The notes beneath the pieces are model-generated. The model did not search any database and was not told the origin of the DNA. It saw only the letters and a list, made by a program, of their open reading frames with translations. Of a stretch of 64,000 nucleotides of DNA, positions 24,469 to 33,581 are shown one piece after another (position 1 is the first letter of the stretch; each line of letters opens with the position of its first letter). The position numbers and the translations under genes are program-made. Location of the stretch: the NCBI GenBank assembly GCA_965220365.1, contig OZ244823.1, forward strand, positions 2,976,001 through 3,040,000, written 5' to 3'. The DNA is from Bin80 sp965220365. GTDB lineage: Bacteria; Bacteroidota; Rhodothermia; Rhodothermales; Bin80.

Positions 24469-26196
24469 CTAAGGCTTGAAGCCGAGAAGTTTGAACACCC
24501 GCTGTTGCGTAGGGCTGATGGCCTCCATCATGACCACTTCGTCTGAGGTGTCTGTACTGATTTTCGGTACCACAACCAGACGGCAAAGCGCGGACAGTTC
24601 GTCCATTACTTCGGCAAAGCTCATGACTTTTTCTCCCTCATTATTCCGTTTGGTTCGGGCTTTCTTTTTCGCCTGGGGAGAGGGTTTGGCCGGCTCCACA
24701 GCATTCTTGCGCTGCGCAGCTTTCCCCGCTGGATCATCTTCTGCGAACAGTATCGGGGCCAGCTTCCGGCGCAGATGATACTCCACATAGTAGGCCAGCA
24801 TGCATAAAAACACATGCGCGATCACCCGGTTTTTCTTGCGATGATGAATCGGGCGGACGCGCAACGAGATCGTTTTCATCGTGCGAAAGGCCTGTTCAAC
24901 CGTGGACAGACGCTTATAATTCGCCACCAACTCGGTCGCCTCCGGCTTCTGTTTCAAGCTTGAACGGATCGCATACAAGCCGTCAAGCCTTTCTGCCTTC
25001 GCAATTGCCGCCTCATCGCGCTTATAGGCAAAGTGTTCCTCCTCGATCTCCAGCGTAAAGAACTTCCTCACTTTGTATTTCCCAATCACCCGCCCGACGC
25101 GTACGCCAATTTTGCCTTTGCACTTTAACCGGCACTGCTCGCGCTGGGTGGCTTCGACAATTTTGTCCAGGGCTTTCTCCGTCTTGATCAGGAGTTCTTC
25201 CCGCTGCCGCTTGCTCTTCTCGGCCTGCAAGGGGTTTCTGCACAGCACCAACCGATCCGCTGGATACAGATCACTGTGAATTTCCATTACATCCTGCTCA
25301 TCAAACAGACTCATCTGCACCGATTCCTGCTCCACCACCGCACGAATCTCATTCTTTTTCATGGCGGTGATCCAGTCGAGTCCCACGGGGATCAATTCTT
25401 CCTGGATCTGCTTCTGCTGCAAGATCCCCCGATCGCCGACCAACACCACTTGCTTGAGACCAAAGGTCTGCTGAAGCTTGGCCACCTGTGCACCGAGCGT
25501 ACTGACATCTGCGGTATTGCCGCGGAAGACGTCCACCGACACCGGACAACCTTCTGGATCGGTCATCAGACCGATGACGATCTGCTGCTTGCCCCGCTTC
25601 TTGTCCCGGTTGTAGCCATAGGCGGCAAACTCATTCTTCCGACCTTCCACATAGCTGCTGGTTACATCATAGAGCACCAGGCCGCCTTCCTTGAGATGGC
25701 GCTTGGCTAAACGCTGCTCAATACTTGTCTTGTGTTTGACCAGTTGATCCATCGCATCATACAGATCCTCCTCATCCACACATTTGAGTCCAAGCTCTTC
25801 ATTGAGGGTGGAGGCAGCGGTGCGCACATCCAACATGGCGCTGGTGGCGAGCTTGCTGGCGGGCTTGATCACACGTGCGGCGATCATGCCGAGCACCAAT
25901 CGACGGAAGCGGGAATTCTTCGGCGCGATCAGTTCAGGCAGTCCGAGCTGTTTCATGATCCCCAGGACCGCGGCGACATGACCGTGCGGGGTGTTGCTGC
26001 GAATGGTGAAGGCGTCTTCAACGGATTTGACCGCGGTGCCGCCCGCGAGGAGAATCCGAAGTCCCTCAATGATCTCCATGGGGAGCTTGGAGATATTGGC
26101 GAGGGTGGTTTTGACGGATTTGCCATTGATCCAATTGGACTCACGAATGAGCCAAGTTGGATTGGAATTCCGGTTGGGGATCTTGTCGACAAACAT
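24469..26196 (-). CDS. IS1634-type DDE transposase, copy A
   Basis: This 575-residue protein mobilises IS copy A. It starts MFVDKIPNRNSNPTWLIRES. The centre has a DDE-type core: YDVTSSYVEG with the first aspartate, VLVGDRGILQQKQIQ with the second, and STVEQAFRTMKTISLRVRPI with the glutamate in VEQAFR. This is the IS1634-like branch of the IS4 superfamily. The C-terminus is basic (RKNAVEPAKPSPQAKKKARTK). No frameshift or stop interrupts it. It is roughly 85-90 percent identical by eye to copy B, so the copies are not recent twins. Confidence 0.92.
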   Translation of the reverse strand: MFVDKIPNRNSNPTWLIRESNWINGKSVKTTLANISKLPMEIIEGLRILLAGGTAVKSVEDAFTIRSNTPHGHVAAVLGIMKQLGLPELIAPKNSRFRRLVLGMIAARVIKPASKLATSAMLDVRTAASTLNEELGLKCVDEEDLYDAMDQLVKHKTSIEQRLAKRHLKEGGLVLYDVTSSYVEGRKNEFAAYGYNRDKKRGKQQIVIGLMTDPEGCPVSVDVFRGNTADVSTLGAQVAKLQQTFGLKQVVLVGDRGILQQKQIQEELIPVGLDWITAMKKNEIRAVVEQESVQMSLFDEQDVMEIHSDLYPADRLVLCRNPLQAEKSKRQREELLIKTEKALDKIVEATQREQCRLKCKGKIGVRVGRVIGKYKVRKFFTLEIEEEHFAYKRDEAAIAKAERLDGLYAIRSSLKQKPEATELVANYKRLSTVEQAFRTMKTISLRVRPIHHRKKNRVIAHVFLCMLAYYVEYHLRRKLAPILFAEDDPAGKAAQRKNAVEPAKPSPQAKKKARTKRNNEGEKVMSFAEVMDELSALCRLVVVPKISTDTSDEVVMMEAISPTQQRVFKLLGFKP

Positions 26197-26477
26197 GGAC
26201 AGACTATATTAGATAAAAAGCGTTGTGACTCCCATAAAAATACGAAATATTTCGGATAAATGCAAATACTGAGCCATTTACTTCCCATTAAATCAAAAAC
26301 ATACATGGACAGGTATATCCCCCAACAAAATACCCGAAAATCCCACCGAACAGGCGGAAATCAATGAAAATAACCCGCTTTTGACCCCGATCCAGAGAAA
26401 ATCACCGCGAATAAACGGGACGAAGACCTTGATGAAGAGGGGGAATCCTCAAATACAACCGAACAGACGAGAATTTA

Positions 26478-26491
26478 GGGGGGAAGTTCAG
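26478..26491. repeat. IS copy A right terminal inverted repeat
   Basis: GGGGGGAAGTTCAG, the reverse complement of the left end, followed directly by the second ACATGA target copy at 26492-26497. Confidence 0.95.
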
Positions 26492-26728
26492 ACATGAGAG
26501 ACACGATAAAGGAAGTTGCATATGAAAACGGAATCAATACAGATGGTGTATATGATGTATTGGCTATAGTCCTTCGGGATACGATATTGGAAAAACGACA
26601 AGAAGGCGAGGGCTTAAGTACAACAGAATAGCTCTTTACTGGAGGGAGTTTGACTAGGATTTGGGATTTTTATTGCATTTAGCACGGAAGTCGGGAATTA
26701 TACAGGGTTTGGGAATTAGGTTTTTCCG

Positions 26729-26745
26729 GTACTATTGTATAGTAC
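26729..26745. terminator. Small hairpin between the interrupted gene and rlmB
   Basis: GTACTAT (26729-26735), a 3-base loop and ATAGTAC (26739-26745) form a perfect short stem between the convergent interrupted gene and rlmB. TTTTT follows eight bases on, on the plus strand. It could end plus-strand transcription, but the stem is weak. Confidence 0.3.
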
Positions 26746-26761
26746 GTGTACCATTTTTCGT

Positions 26762-27523
26762 TCAACCCCGATAGCCTGGCTGAAAAGCCAACGCCAGGAG
26801 GATGCCGGTCGCGACGGACGCATTCAGTGACTCGACATCCCCATCCATTGGAATCGAGACCAGACGGTCACAGATACGTTCCGTATCCGGGAATAATCCT
26901 CGCCCCTCACTGCCGATCACTAGCGCGACAGGACAGTCCCAGTTCATCTCCCAGATCGAATGCGCTCCGTGCGCCGCAGTGCCATACACAAAATAGCCCC
27001 GCTCTTTCAGCTCGGGAATTACATCTGCGAGTCGACCAACACGAGCAATCGGCATCCGTACTGCAGTGCCGCTACTAGCTTTGACCATGGCCGCATTGAC
27101 TGGGGCCATGTGATGAGCGCACACGACGAGTCCCTGAACACCGAATGCAGCAGCTGAACGGACGATGGCACCAAAATTTCGGGGATCTTGAATCCCATCC
27201 AGCAACAATAACCGCGGGCGCTGTGCCTGTACCGTATCAAGGTCCGCTGCAATCTCCCTTAACATGACCGAATAATCCGCATAGGCAAACGCGGCCTGCA
27301 GCGCTATAGCTCCCTGATGTGTCATTCCATCTGCCAAACGCCGTAGTCCATCCTTTGGTAACATTTGAACCGGAATCCCTGCCCTGGTTGCAAGGCTTCG
27401 AATTTGATTCAAACCGCGAGTATCTCGTTGAAGACATACCTTCTCCAGTGATTCGGGGGTACGCTCCAATGCCTCCCGGACCGCATTGCGTCCGGCAATG
27501 ATGAGTGGGGGATCAACGGACAT
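26762..27523 (-). CDS. rlmB: 23S rRNA (guanosine-2'-O)-methyltransferase RlmB, TrmH family
   Basis: This 253-residue SPOUT enzyme begins IIAGRNAVREALE, the RlmB substrate-binding start. The three SpoU motifs are present: LDGIQDPRNFGAIVRSA, ALVIGSEGRGL and IPMDGDVESLNASVATGILL. RlmB methylates the 2'-OH of G2251 in the peptidyltransferase centre using SAM. The gene overlaps the end of the decarboxylase by 11 bases and is the last of the minus-strand run. Other TrmH-family targets cannot be fully excluded. Confidence 0.9.
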   Translation of the reverse strand: MSVDPPLIIAGRNAVREALERTPESLEKVCLQRDTRGLNQIRSLATRAGIPVQMLPKDGLRRLADGMTHQGAIALQAAFAYADYSVMLREIAADLDTVQAQRPRLLLLDGIQDPRNFGAIVRSAAAFGVQGLVVCAHHMAPVNAAMVKASSGTAVRMPIARVGRLADVIPELKERGYFVYGTAAHGAHSIWEMNWDCPVALVIGSEGRGLFPDTERICDRLVSIPMDGDVESLNASVATGILLALAFQPGYRG

Positions 27524-28910
27524 GAGGCTGTAAAAAACCCACCAGGCAGTCTACCAGCGATTCTGCAAAATTCGCCTGCTCAGGACGCATCAGGACACTT
27601 CTCAGAATCCGAACACTCTCCTGATCTATCTCCACATCGGGCATACGGGCACGTAAATCTGCCGACCGTACACGAAGGACACTCAGAAATACTGGATTCG
27701 TCGTGGAGGCCATCGAATCTTCAAAAAGCGCCTGAGAAGCCCGGTCAATTCCGCTGGCAGAATTTGGCTTTGCCTCGGGGTAATAACACGCGATATCCAG
27801 ATCCGGCTTCCCCCAGCTTCTGAGCGGGGTATCCTCCAGCGCAGCATGCCAGCACTGTGCTGCCTCCAAGCAAGAAGAAAGTATCGGACCCAGGCCCTCA
27901 TCCGCAGACAATGGCAACAGCTGCAGGGTCAACCACAATGCCCCCGCTGCCGCACCGGCACGTGAGCACTCCAGACTGATTTCACCCAAATGCAGATCCT
28001 CACTCGTAAAATAAGTGTATGGAGAATCATGCAAATAGTGCTTTGCCATCTTTGGGTCACGATAGAGAATGCAACCACAGCCGTACGGCTGAAGTCCGTG
28101 TTTATGGGGATCCAAAACAACTGAGTCCGCATCTTTGATTGCATCAAGGTTTTTGGCAACCACAGAATCCAATATCTCGCTTCTGCTCAGCAGTCTGAAG
28201 AACCCTCCATATGCAGCATCTACATGTACTCGCACGCCATATTTTCGGCACAGAGGGATCGCTTCTGCAATTGGATCTACCGTTCCCAAGCCAGTCGTGC
28301 CAGCGGTCAGAACGACTGTTCCGATCTTCTGAGACCGGAGAGCTTCTTCAAGTGCCTCCAAGTCCATTCGGCCATTTGTATCAGCGGCAACATTCTCTAC
28401 TGATACACCCAGCACATGCCCCATACGAGCATGCGTGTAATGGGCTTCCTGGCTGACCGCGATCATTTTGTCTGGATGCTGCTCCCGGCTCACAAAGAGT
28501 GCCTCCAGGTTGGCAATCGTTCCACTACTGGTCAGATGTCCCAATGCATTTTCCGGGAACTCAAACATCCTGGCTAGTTCGATCACAACCTCCTTTTCCA
28601 TTGCCGCCGTTGGCGGCCCTCCATCCAGCGCATGGTTGTTCGGATTGATGCGCATTGCCGTAAGGTACCCCAGAATCGCAACTGGATGCGGTGGCTTGAG
28701 CATCTGCCCCGCATAACGGGGATGGAAGAAGGGATAATTCCCCGTGAGCCGATTCACATAAACTTCATACGAGGCACTCAAGGCCTCATGATCTACACGA
28801 AGGGATGGATGTGGCTCATAGGGCCCCCAACGCGCTTCCCATGTGCTCACACAGCGATCTGCCTCCTTGAGCCAGCCCCCGAGCGACTGCGCTGCAGCGG
28901 TCTGGGTCAT
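27513..28910 (-). CDS. Group II pyridoxal-dependent decarboxylase-like protein
   Basis: From 28910 the protein has 465 residues; a frame open to 28955 would lie inside lgt. It is a fold-type I PLP enzyme of the glutamate/tyrosine/aspartate decarboxylase group: HPRYAGQMLKPPHP (substrate loop), LTSSGTIANLEALF (phosphate), VHVDAAYGGFF (ring aspartate) and LDPHKHGLQPYGCG, where Lys270 should carry PLP. The start lies one base after the lgt stop and the end overlaps rlmB, so all three are probably co-transcribed. The substrate is unknown: aspartate (beta-alanine for pantothenate) and aromatic amino acids are candidates. Confidence 0.85.
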   Translation of the reverse strand: MTQTAAAQSLGGWLKEADRCVSTWEARWGPYEPHPSLRVDHEALSASYEVYVNRLTGNYPFFHPRYAGQMLKPPHPVAILGYLTAMRINPNNHALDGGPPTAAMEKEVVIELARMFEFPENALGHLTSSGTIANLEALFVSREQHPDKMIAVSQEAHYTHARMGHVLGVSVENVAADTNGRMDLEALEEALRSQKIGTVVLTAGTTGLGTVDPIAEAIPLCRKYGVRVHVDAAYGGFFRLLSRSEILDSVVAKNLDAIKDADSVVLDPHKHGLQPYGCGCILYRDPKMAKHYLHDSPYTYFTSEDLHLGEISLECSRAGAAAGALWLTLQLLPLSADEGLGPILSSCLEAAQCWHAALEDTPLRSWGKPDLDIACYYPEAKPNSASGIDRASQALFEDSMASTTNPVFLSVLRVRSADLRARMPDVEIDQESVRILRSVLMRPEQANFAESLVDCLVGFLQPHVR

Positions 28911-28911
28911 G

Positions 28912-29802
28912 CTATTTTCTCCGGGTTGTAAATACCAGCCCCGCGATCCCCACAAGAATCATGACCACCGAGATTACTTCCGCCTGAGTGACCTCCAGGC
29001 CAATAAAGTCAAACACATTGTTGACCCGGATCTGCTCAATCAAAAGACGTTCGATTCCAAAAAACAGTGTGGTCAGCGATGCCAACCAACCTGCGCGGAA
29101 TGGATGATTACGTAAACTCCACAACACTGCAAACAATATTCCCGCCATTACAAATTCGTAGATGGATGTTGGATAAACACCAGATTCGGGCAGGGTAACA
29201 CCAAGAATATTATTCGGGTAGGTCTCTCCCCAAAGCCAATCCGGTATAAAGCTCGGTTGTAGGTCTGGATTTGAAGTGATCCCCCAATCCCCATCCCCCG
29301 CGAGATGGCATCCGATCCGTCCAATCCCATAAGCCAACATGACTGTCGGCAGCGTGGCATCAATGAAAAGGGACAAGCGAACGCCATGCTTGTGAACGTA
29401 CCAGATAATTCCGATTGCGGCAAAAATCAGTCCTCCATAAAAGGTGAGCCCGCCTTGGGAAAAAATCATTCCACCAGGATCAACCATGAAGTCTCCCCAG
29501 TTTTCCAGAATATGAAAAATCTTTGCCCCGATAATGCCTCCGACAACTGCAATCACTGTAATTGAGCCCACCAGCGATGCCGGATTTGCACTGACATTTT
29601 GTTTTTGTCTACGCCCCTTCTTTGCAGAAACCTGTACAGGCTGAAGCTCTCCCTTTTGGTATAACCGATCAAGCTCACGTCGCATGAGCCAGGCAGCCAC
29701 CAGGAACCCAGTGGCCATCATTGCACCAAATGAATAGATCGTAATAGACTCCATGCCCAAAAATTCAACAGGGATCGGAATCTCAAGTAGGCGTGGATAC
29801 AT
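28912..29802 (-). CDS. lgt: Prolipoprotein diacylglyceryl transferase
   Basis: Lgt adds diacylglycerol to the lipobox cysteine of lipoprotein precursors, the first step of their maturation at the inner membrane. The 296-residue protein has about seven membrane segments and the signature AYGIGRIGCHLAGDGDWG near residue 155, the Bacteroidota-type version of the GRIGNxxNxE motif. A charged loop (KKGRRQKQNV) precedes segment 2 and is longer than in E. coli. The gene sits 2 bases after hisS. The many predicted lipoproteins of this window are its likely substrates. Confidence 0.95.
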   Translation of the reverse strand: MYPRLLEIPIPVEFLGMESITIYSFGAMMATGFLVAAWLMRRELDRLYQKGELQPVQVSAKKGRRQKQNVSANPASLVGSITVIAVVGGIIGAKIFHILENWGDFMVDPGGMIFSQGGLTFYGGLIFAAIGIIWYVHKHGVRLSLFIDATLPTVMLAYGIGRIGCHLAGDGDWGITSNPDLQPSFIPDWLWGETYPNNILGVTLPESGVYPTSIYEFVMAGILFAVLWSLRNHPFRAGWLASLTTLFFGIERLLIEQIRVNNVFDFIGLEVTQAEVISVVMILVGIAGLVFTTRRK

Positions 29803-29804
29803 AA

Positions 29805-31091
29805 TTATTTAAGTTTTTCAGTCAGGTTTTGTGTTAATCTGGCAAAGTGGACGGAGGCCTGTTCACCGGTAATCATATTCTTAACCGTTGCTTTTTCGGT
29901 TTTCATCTCCTCCTCGGCCAGGATGACAACCCAACTCGCGTTCGCGCGATTTGCGAGGCGCATTTGTGCCTTCATCGAACGGCTTGTCAACTCCAGACCT
30001 GCCCGAACCCCTGCCCTCCGAAGGGCCTGTACAAATGTAAATGCTTTTTCACCCGCTGCATCCCCCAGTGCAATCATCCATACATCAAATGAATCCGCCT
30101 CCGGCAAAGGCAACTCTGATCCTTCCATGGCAAGAATAAGGCGCTCTATGCCCGCCGCAAAACCAACTGCAGGGACAGGCTTCTTCGCCCCGATTGCAGG
30201 GGCCAGGAGGTCGTAGCGCCCCCCACCAGCCATCGCACTCTGTGCTCCAATGCCGTCATGCTCAAGCTCAAAGGCTGTCCGGGTATAGTAATCCAGCCCG
30301 CGAACGAGCATTGGATCCTCTACATACGTAATCGCTACCGACTCAAGAAGTCGCTTAAGGACCTCGTAACTCACCTGACTCTCCTTATCAAGGTAATCAT
30401 GTAGCCGAGGAGCCTGTTCAAGAATCTTGCGTTCTGCCTCAACCTTTGTGTCCAGGATCCGAAGTGGATTACGAGAGAGACGATCACGACTGACCTCGGT
30501 CAGATTCTCCCGGTGTGGTTCAAGGTAATCGATTAATGCCTTGCGGTATTTTGGCCGGGTCTCCGCATCTCCAAGTGTATTGATGCGAAGCTTGGTCCCT
30601 GGAAGTTCAAGTGCCTGATAAACCTCCATCATCACTGCAATGATGTCTGCATCTGCCCTTGGATCTTCGGTCCCGATGATTTCTGCTCCAAATTGGTGAA
30701 ACTGTCTGTAGCGTCCCTTCTGTGGGCGCTCGGCCCGAAAGCAAGCACCAATATAGTAGAGTCGCTGCACCCCCGGCTGCTGTTCCAGATGATGCTGTAA
30801 ATAGGATCGCATGATGGGAGCGGTCAACTCTGGTCGCAGTACGTAACTGGTATCCCCGCGCTCAAACGTAAACATCTCCTTGGAGACAATATCAGTGAGT
30901 TGCCCAATGCCCCGTGCAACGAGTTCGGTATGCTCTAAAATGGGAGTCCGGATCTCTGAAAATCCATGCCGATGCATGATCTCATGAATCACACGCTCCA
31001 CATAACGCCATACCTCTGTGCGCATCAGTGTCCTCTGGGTGCCAGGCAGCAGGTCGCTCGTCCCTTCTATAGTCTGGAAAGTTTTTTTCAC
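29805..31091 (-). CDS. hisS: Histidyl-tRNA synthetase
   Basis: This 428-residue class II synthetase charges tRNA-His. It begins FQTIEGTSDLLPG and has motif 2 in YIGACFRAERPQKGRYRQF, the histidine-binding GLDYYTRTAFEL near residue 260, and motif 3 in AVGFAAGIERL. The C-terminal anticodon-binding domain starts near residue 330. It lies 12 bases after rluD and directly before lgt in a tightly packed minus-strand run. Confidence 0.96.
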   Translation of the reverse strand: MKKTFQTIEGTSDLLPGTQRTLMRTEVWRYVERVIHEIMHRHGFSEIRTPILEHTELVARGIGQLTDIVSKEMFTFERGDTSYVLRPELTAPIMRSYLQHHLEQQPGVQRLYYIGACFRAERPQKGRYRQFHQFGAEIIGTEDPRADADIIAVMMEVYQALELPGTKLRINTLGDAETRPKYRKALIDYLEPHRENLTEVSRDRLSRNPLRILDTKVEAERKILEQAPRLHDYLDKESQVSYEVLKRLLESVAITYVEDPMLVRGLDYYTRTAFELEHDGIGAQSAMAGGGRYDLLAPAIGAKKPVPAVGFAAGIERLILAMEGSELPLPEADSFDVWMIALGDAAGEKAFTFVQALRRAGVRAGLELTSRSMKAQMRLANRANASWVVILAEEEMKTEKATVKNMITGEQASVHFARLTQNLTEKLK

Positions 31092-31103
31092 CGAATTATT
31101 GGT

Positions 31104-32081
31104 TTATCCGCCGTGGAAGTGAGTGACATCTTTACGCAGCTGCTCTCCGGTCCAGATCATGTCTTCCGGCAGGTCTGCCATAAATTCCATCCTGACTCCA
31201 GAATCGGGATGAGAAAACCCCAGCGAACGAGCATGTAGTGCCTGCCGATCTAATACATCGAAAATATTCGTATAGAACGCTCGCCGGTTCCTTGTAACGG
31301 GGCCATACTTGATAGTTGCACCTCCATACGCTGTATCTCCGACAAGTGGATGTCCCATGTGACTCAAATGCACCCTGATTTGATGGGTTCGGCCTGTCTC
31401 CAGCTTGAACCGCACCAGAGAGGCTGGACCCAGAATTTCATGCGTTTCATAATGTGTGATTGCATGGCGGCCATCAGGACGTACTGCCATTAAGGTTCGG
31501 TTACGTGCAGATCTACCAATTGGAGCATCTACGATACCTGATCGGGGATCTGGCACTCCCCAAACGATTCCAACATAATGTCTGTCAACAGATCGCGCTT
31601 CGAATTGGGACTGTAACGCACGGTGCGCCGCATCGTTTTTGGCGACAACCAAAAGCCCTGTGGTATCCATATCCAGCCGGTGAACAATCCCTGGGCGGAA
31701 GGGCTCATCCGGCGCATGTGGTAAATCCCCACTCACATGATGCAATAATGCATTCACCAACGTTCCGGTTGGTCGCCCTGCTCCAGGATGAACCGGCATC
31801 CGCGCAGGTTTATTGATCACCAGTAAGCTCTCATCCTCATAGACAATATCCAGCGGCAATGCCTGCGGAAGAAGGCTCATTGGCTCCACGGTAGGAGATG
31901 TCCATCGAATGACACGACCCGGGGTTACAGGATGGGATGGACGCAGCACAATTTTTTCATCCACCGTCACACTGCCAGCACGAATGACTTTCTGTGCCTG
32001 ATTCCGAGACCCAATATCGGGCATGCCTGCCAGAGCCACATCCAGCCGCTGCTCAGTTTTGGCAACCAGAAATTTCTTCAT
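31104..32081 (-). CDS. rluD: Large-subunit rRNA pseudouridine synthase, RluD type
   Basis: The ATG at 32081 gives 325 residues and overlaps the obgE stop as ATGA; a frame open to 32120 lies inside obgE. An N-terminal S4 RNA-binding domain (about 1-60; QRLDVALAGMPDIGSRNQAQ) precedes the RluA-family core. HRLDMDTTGLLVVAK near residue 130 contains the catalytic aspartate, and LETGRTHQIRVHLSHMGHPL is the second signature. RluD makes pseudouridines in helix 69 of 23S rRNA; RluC-like targets are possible. Confidence 0.9.
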   Translation of the reverse strand: MKKFLVAKTEQRLDVALAGMPDIGSRNQAQKVIRAGSVTVDEKIVLRPSHPVTPGRVIRWTSPTVEPMSLLPQALPLDIVYEDESLLVINKPARMPVHPGAGRPTGTLVNALLHHVSGDLPHAPDEPFRPGIVHRLDMDTTGLLVVAKNDAAHRALQSQFEARSVDRHYVGIVWGVPDPRSGIVDAPIGRSARNRTLMAVRPDGRHAITHYETHEILGPASLVRFKLETGRTHQIRVHLSHMGHPLVGDTAYGGATIKYGPVTRNRRAFYTNIFDVLDRQALHARSLGFSHPDSGVRMEFMADLPEDMIWTGEQLRKDVTHFHGG

Positions 32082-33094
32082 GATTCGCCTAAGAGCTGCT
32101 CCTCTTGAATACAATTCCACAACTCCCGTTTTAACGTATCTAATCCAAAGTCGGCTACCGCACTAATCAGAAATACATTCTCTTGTGAGCCAAACTGGCG
32201 GCGAGCCTGATCGAGATAAGATGCGTGCTCTTCTTCGGGGAGCAAATCTGCTTTCGACAGCGCGATAAATCGACGTTTCTGAGAGAGCTTTGGGTCGTAG
32301 TTGCGTAATTCCTGCATAAGACTCTCAAATTCAGAAACAATGTCGTCCGAGATCACCGGGATTAAAAATAGCAGTACTGCATTGCGCTCAATGTGCCTAA
32401 GGAAGCGTAGCCCCAATCCTTTCCCCTTACTTGCCCCCTCAATAATGCCAGGAATATCAGCAATAACAAATGACTCATATTCATCTACGCGGACGACACC
32501 AGGGCTTGGGGTAAGTGTGGTAAACGGATAATCGGCAATCTTGGGACGTGCAGCGGAAACGGAGGCAACTAGCGTGCTTTTGCCCGCATTCGGAAATCCG
32601 ACCAGGCCGACATCGGCCAGCATCTTTAACTCCAGCTGGATCGTTTTTTCCTCACCCGGCTCTCCGGGCTGAGCATAACGGGGAACCTGTCGCGTAGCAG
32701 ACTTAAAAAACGTATTCCCTTTGCCACCCCGCCCGCCTTTCGCGAGTATAAGTTGATCGCCATGCTGTACCACTTCACCCAAGAGGTCTCCGTCGTCCGA
32801 TACCCGGGCAATCGTGCCACAGGGAACGCGCAAAAGCAGATCCTGACCATCCTTACCGGCACGGTTGTTTCCCTGCCCCCCTTCACCCCGGGGCGCACGC
32901 TGATGTGGGTTGTATCGCAAATCCAAAAGCGTATACAAATGTTTGTCCGCCTGAAGAATTACAGAACCACCTTGCCCGCCATTTCCTCCTGCCGGACCGC
33001 CTTTCGGAACGTATTTTTCACGCCGAAATGCTACGCTTCCGGCACCTCCATGACCACTCCGTACATAAACAGTAACTTGATCTATAAATCGCAT
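32078..33094 (-). CDS. obgE: Obg GTPase (ribosome assembly)
   Basis: This 338-residue protein has the glycine-rich Obg domain (about 1-158, HGGAGSVAFRREKYVPKGGP) followed by a G domain: P-loop GFPNAGKSTL near residue 168, switch TLTPSPGVV, DIPGI and SKAD. No extra C-terminal OCT domain is present. Obg proteins act in late 50S assembly and growth control. The start lies only 7 bases from the divergent rnhA start, so the promoter of obgE must be inside rnhA or be shared. Confidence 0.96.
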   Translation of the reverse strand: MRFIDQVTVYVRSGHGGAGSVAFRREKYVPKGGPAGGNGGQGGSVILQADKHLYTLLDLRYNPHQRAPRGEGGQGNNRAGKDGQDLLLRVPCGTIARVSDDGDLLGEVVQHGDQLILAKGGRGGKGNTFFKSATRQVPRYAQPGEPGEEKTIQLELKMLADVGLVGFPNAGKSTLVASVSAARPKIADYPFTTLTPSPGVVRVDEYESFVIADIPGIIEGASKGKGLGLRFLRHIERNAVLLFLIPVISDDIVSEFESLMQELRNYDPKLSQKRRFIALSKADLLPEEEHASYLDQARRQFGSQENVFLISAVADFGLDTLKRELWNCIQEEQLLGES

Positions 33095-33101
33095 TGAGAC
33101 A

Positions 33102-33557
33102 GTGAAGAAGGTAACGATCTACACGGATGGGAGTTGTCAAGGTAATCCCGGGCCAGGCGGCTGGGCCGCCATCCTTCGGTACGGAAAGAAGGAACGCGTT
33201 CTTTCAGGGGGCTCACCGGATACGACGAATAACCGCATGGAACTGAATGCAGCTTTGCAGGCTTTGAAAGCCTTGAAAGAGCGTTGCGATGTAAAACTTC
33301 ATACAGATAGTCAGTATCTCAAACGTGCATTTACGGATGGCTGGATCGATAAATGGCGTTCAAACGGCTGGATGACCTCAGCTCGTCAGCCAGTCAAAAA
33401 TCAAGATCTCTGGCAGGCCCTATGGAATGAAACCCGAAAACATAGCGTCCAATGGATCAAAGTTAAAGCCCACGCGAACAATAAACTCAATAACCGGGTC
33501 GATCAATTGGCCGTAAGCGCGGGCGAACGCGTTTCGCGTATCGCAAAGCATACATAA
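33102..33557 (+). CDS. rnhA: Ribonuclease HI
   Basis: This 151-residue enzyme cuts RNA in RNA-DNA hybrids, for example primers and R-loops. Catalytic residues are visible at Asp9 (YTDGS), Glu47 (NRMELNA), Asp69 (HTDSQYL) and Asp134 (NNRVDQLA). The start is GTG at 33102; MKKVTIYTDGS matches the family so no later start is likely. It diverges from obgE with 7 bases between start codons. Confidence 0.96.
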   Translation: MKKVTIYTDGSCQGNPGPGGWAAILRYGKKERVLSGGSPDTTNNRMELNAALQALKALKERCDVKLHTDSQYLKRAFTDGWIDKWRSNGWMTSARQPVKNQDLWQALWNETRKHSVQWIKVKAHANNKLNNRVDQLAVSAGERVSRIAKHT

Positions 33558-33581
33558 CAAAATTTTGCCCCAATTTTTTCA

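Larger units (their letters stand above)
24335..26491 (-). mobile_element. Intact IS copy A, IS1634-type, 2157 bp
   Basis: The element has perfect 14-bp terminal inverted repeats, CTGAACTTCCCCCC at 24335-24348 and its reverse complement at 26478-26491. It is flanked by a perfect 6-bp target duplication ACATGA (24329-24334 and 26492-26497). One transposase gene, 24469-26196 on the minus strand, fills most of it. ATATACGATATTCC (24364-24377) lies 29 bases in from the transposase-3' end and recurs at the same spacing in copy B. A GC-rich hairpin-like CCCCGGCAGGGG follows near 24415. The element splits the gene at 23956. Confidence 0.95.
23956..26631 (+). pseudogene. Membrane-anchored coiled-coil protein, interrupted by IS copy A
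   Basis: The gene runs 23956-24334, is broken by the IS, and resumes at 26498, ending at TAG 26629-26631. Removing the IS and one ACATGA copy joins codons in frame through GDM-R-DTIKE, giving 170 residues. The N-terminus has one membrane segment (WLTVSVVLVICGIIFAFG, residues 4-21) and then a charged coiled-coil part (FKEFMSEIQKDIEGIRTKIE). The C-terminus after the break contains GINTDGVYDVLAIVLRDTIL. No family was recognised. As it stands the gene reads into the IS, adds about 25 foreign residues and stops at 24409-24411, so the last quarter is lost. It is probably inactive. Confidence 0.8.
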
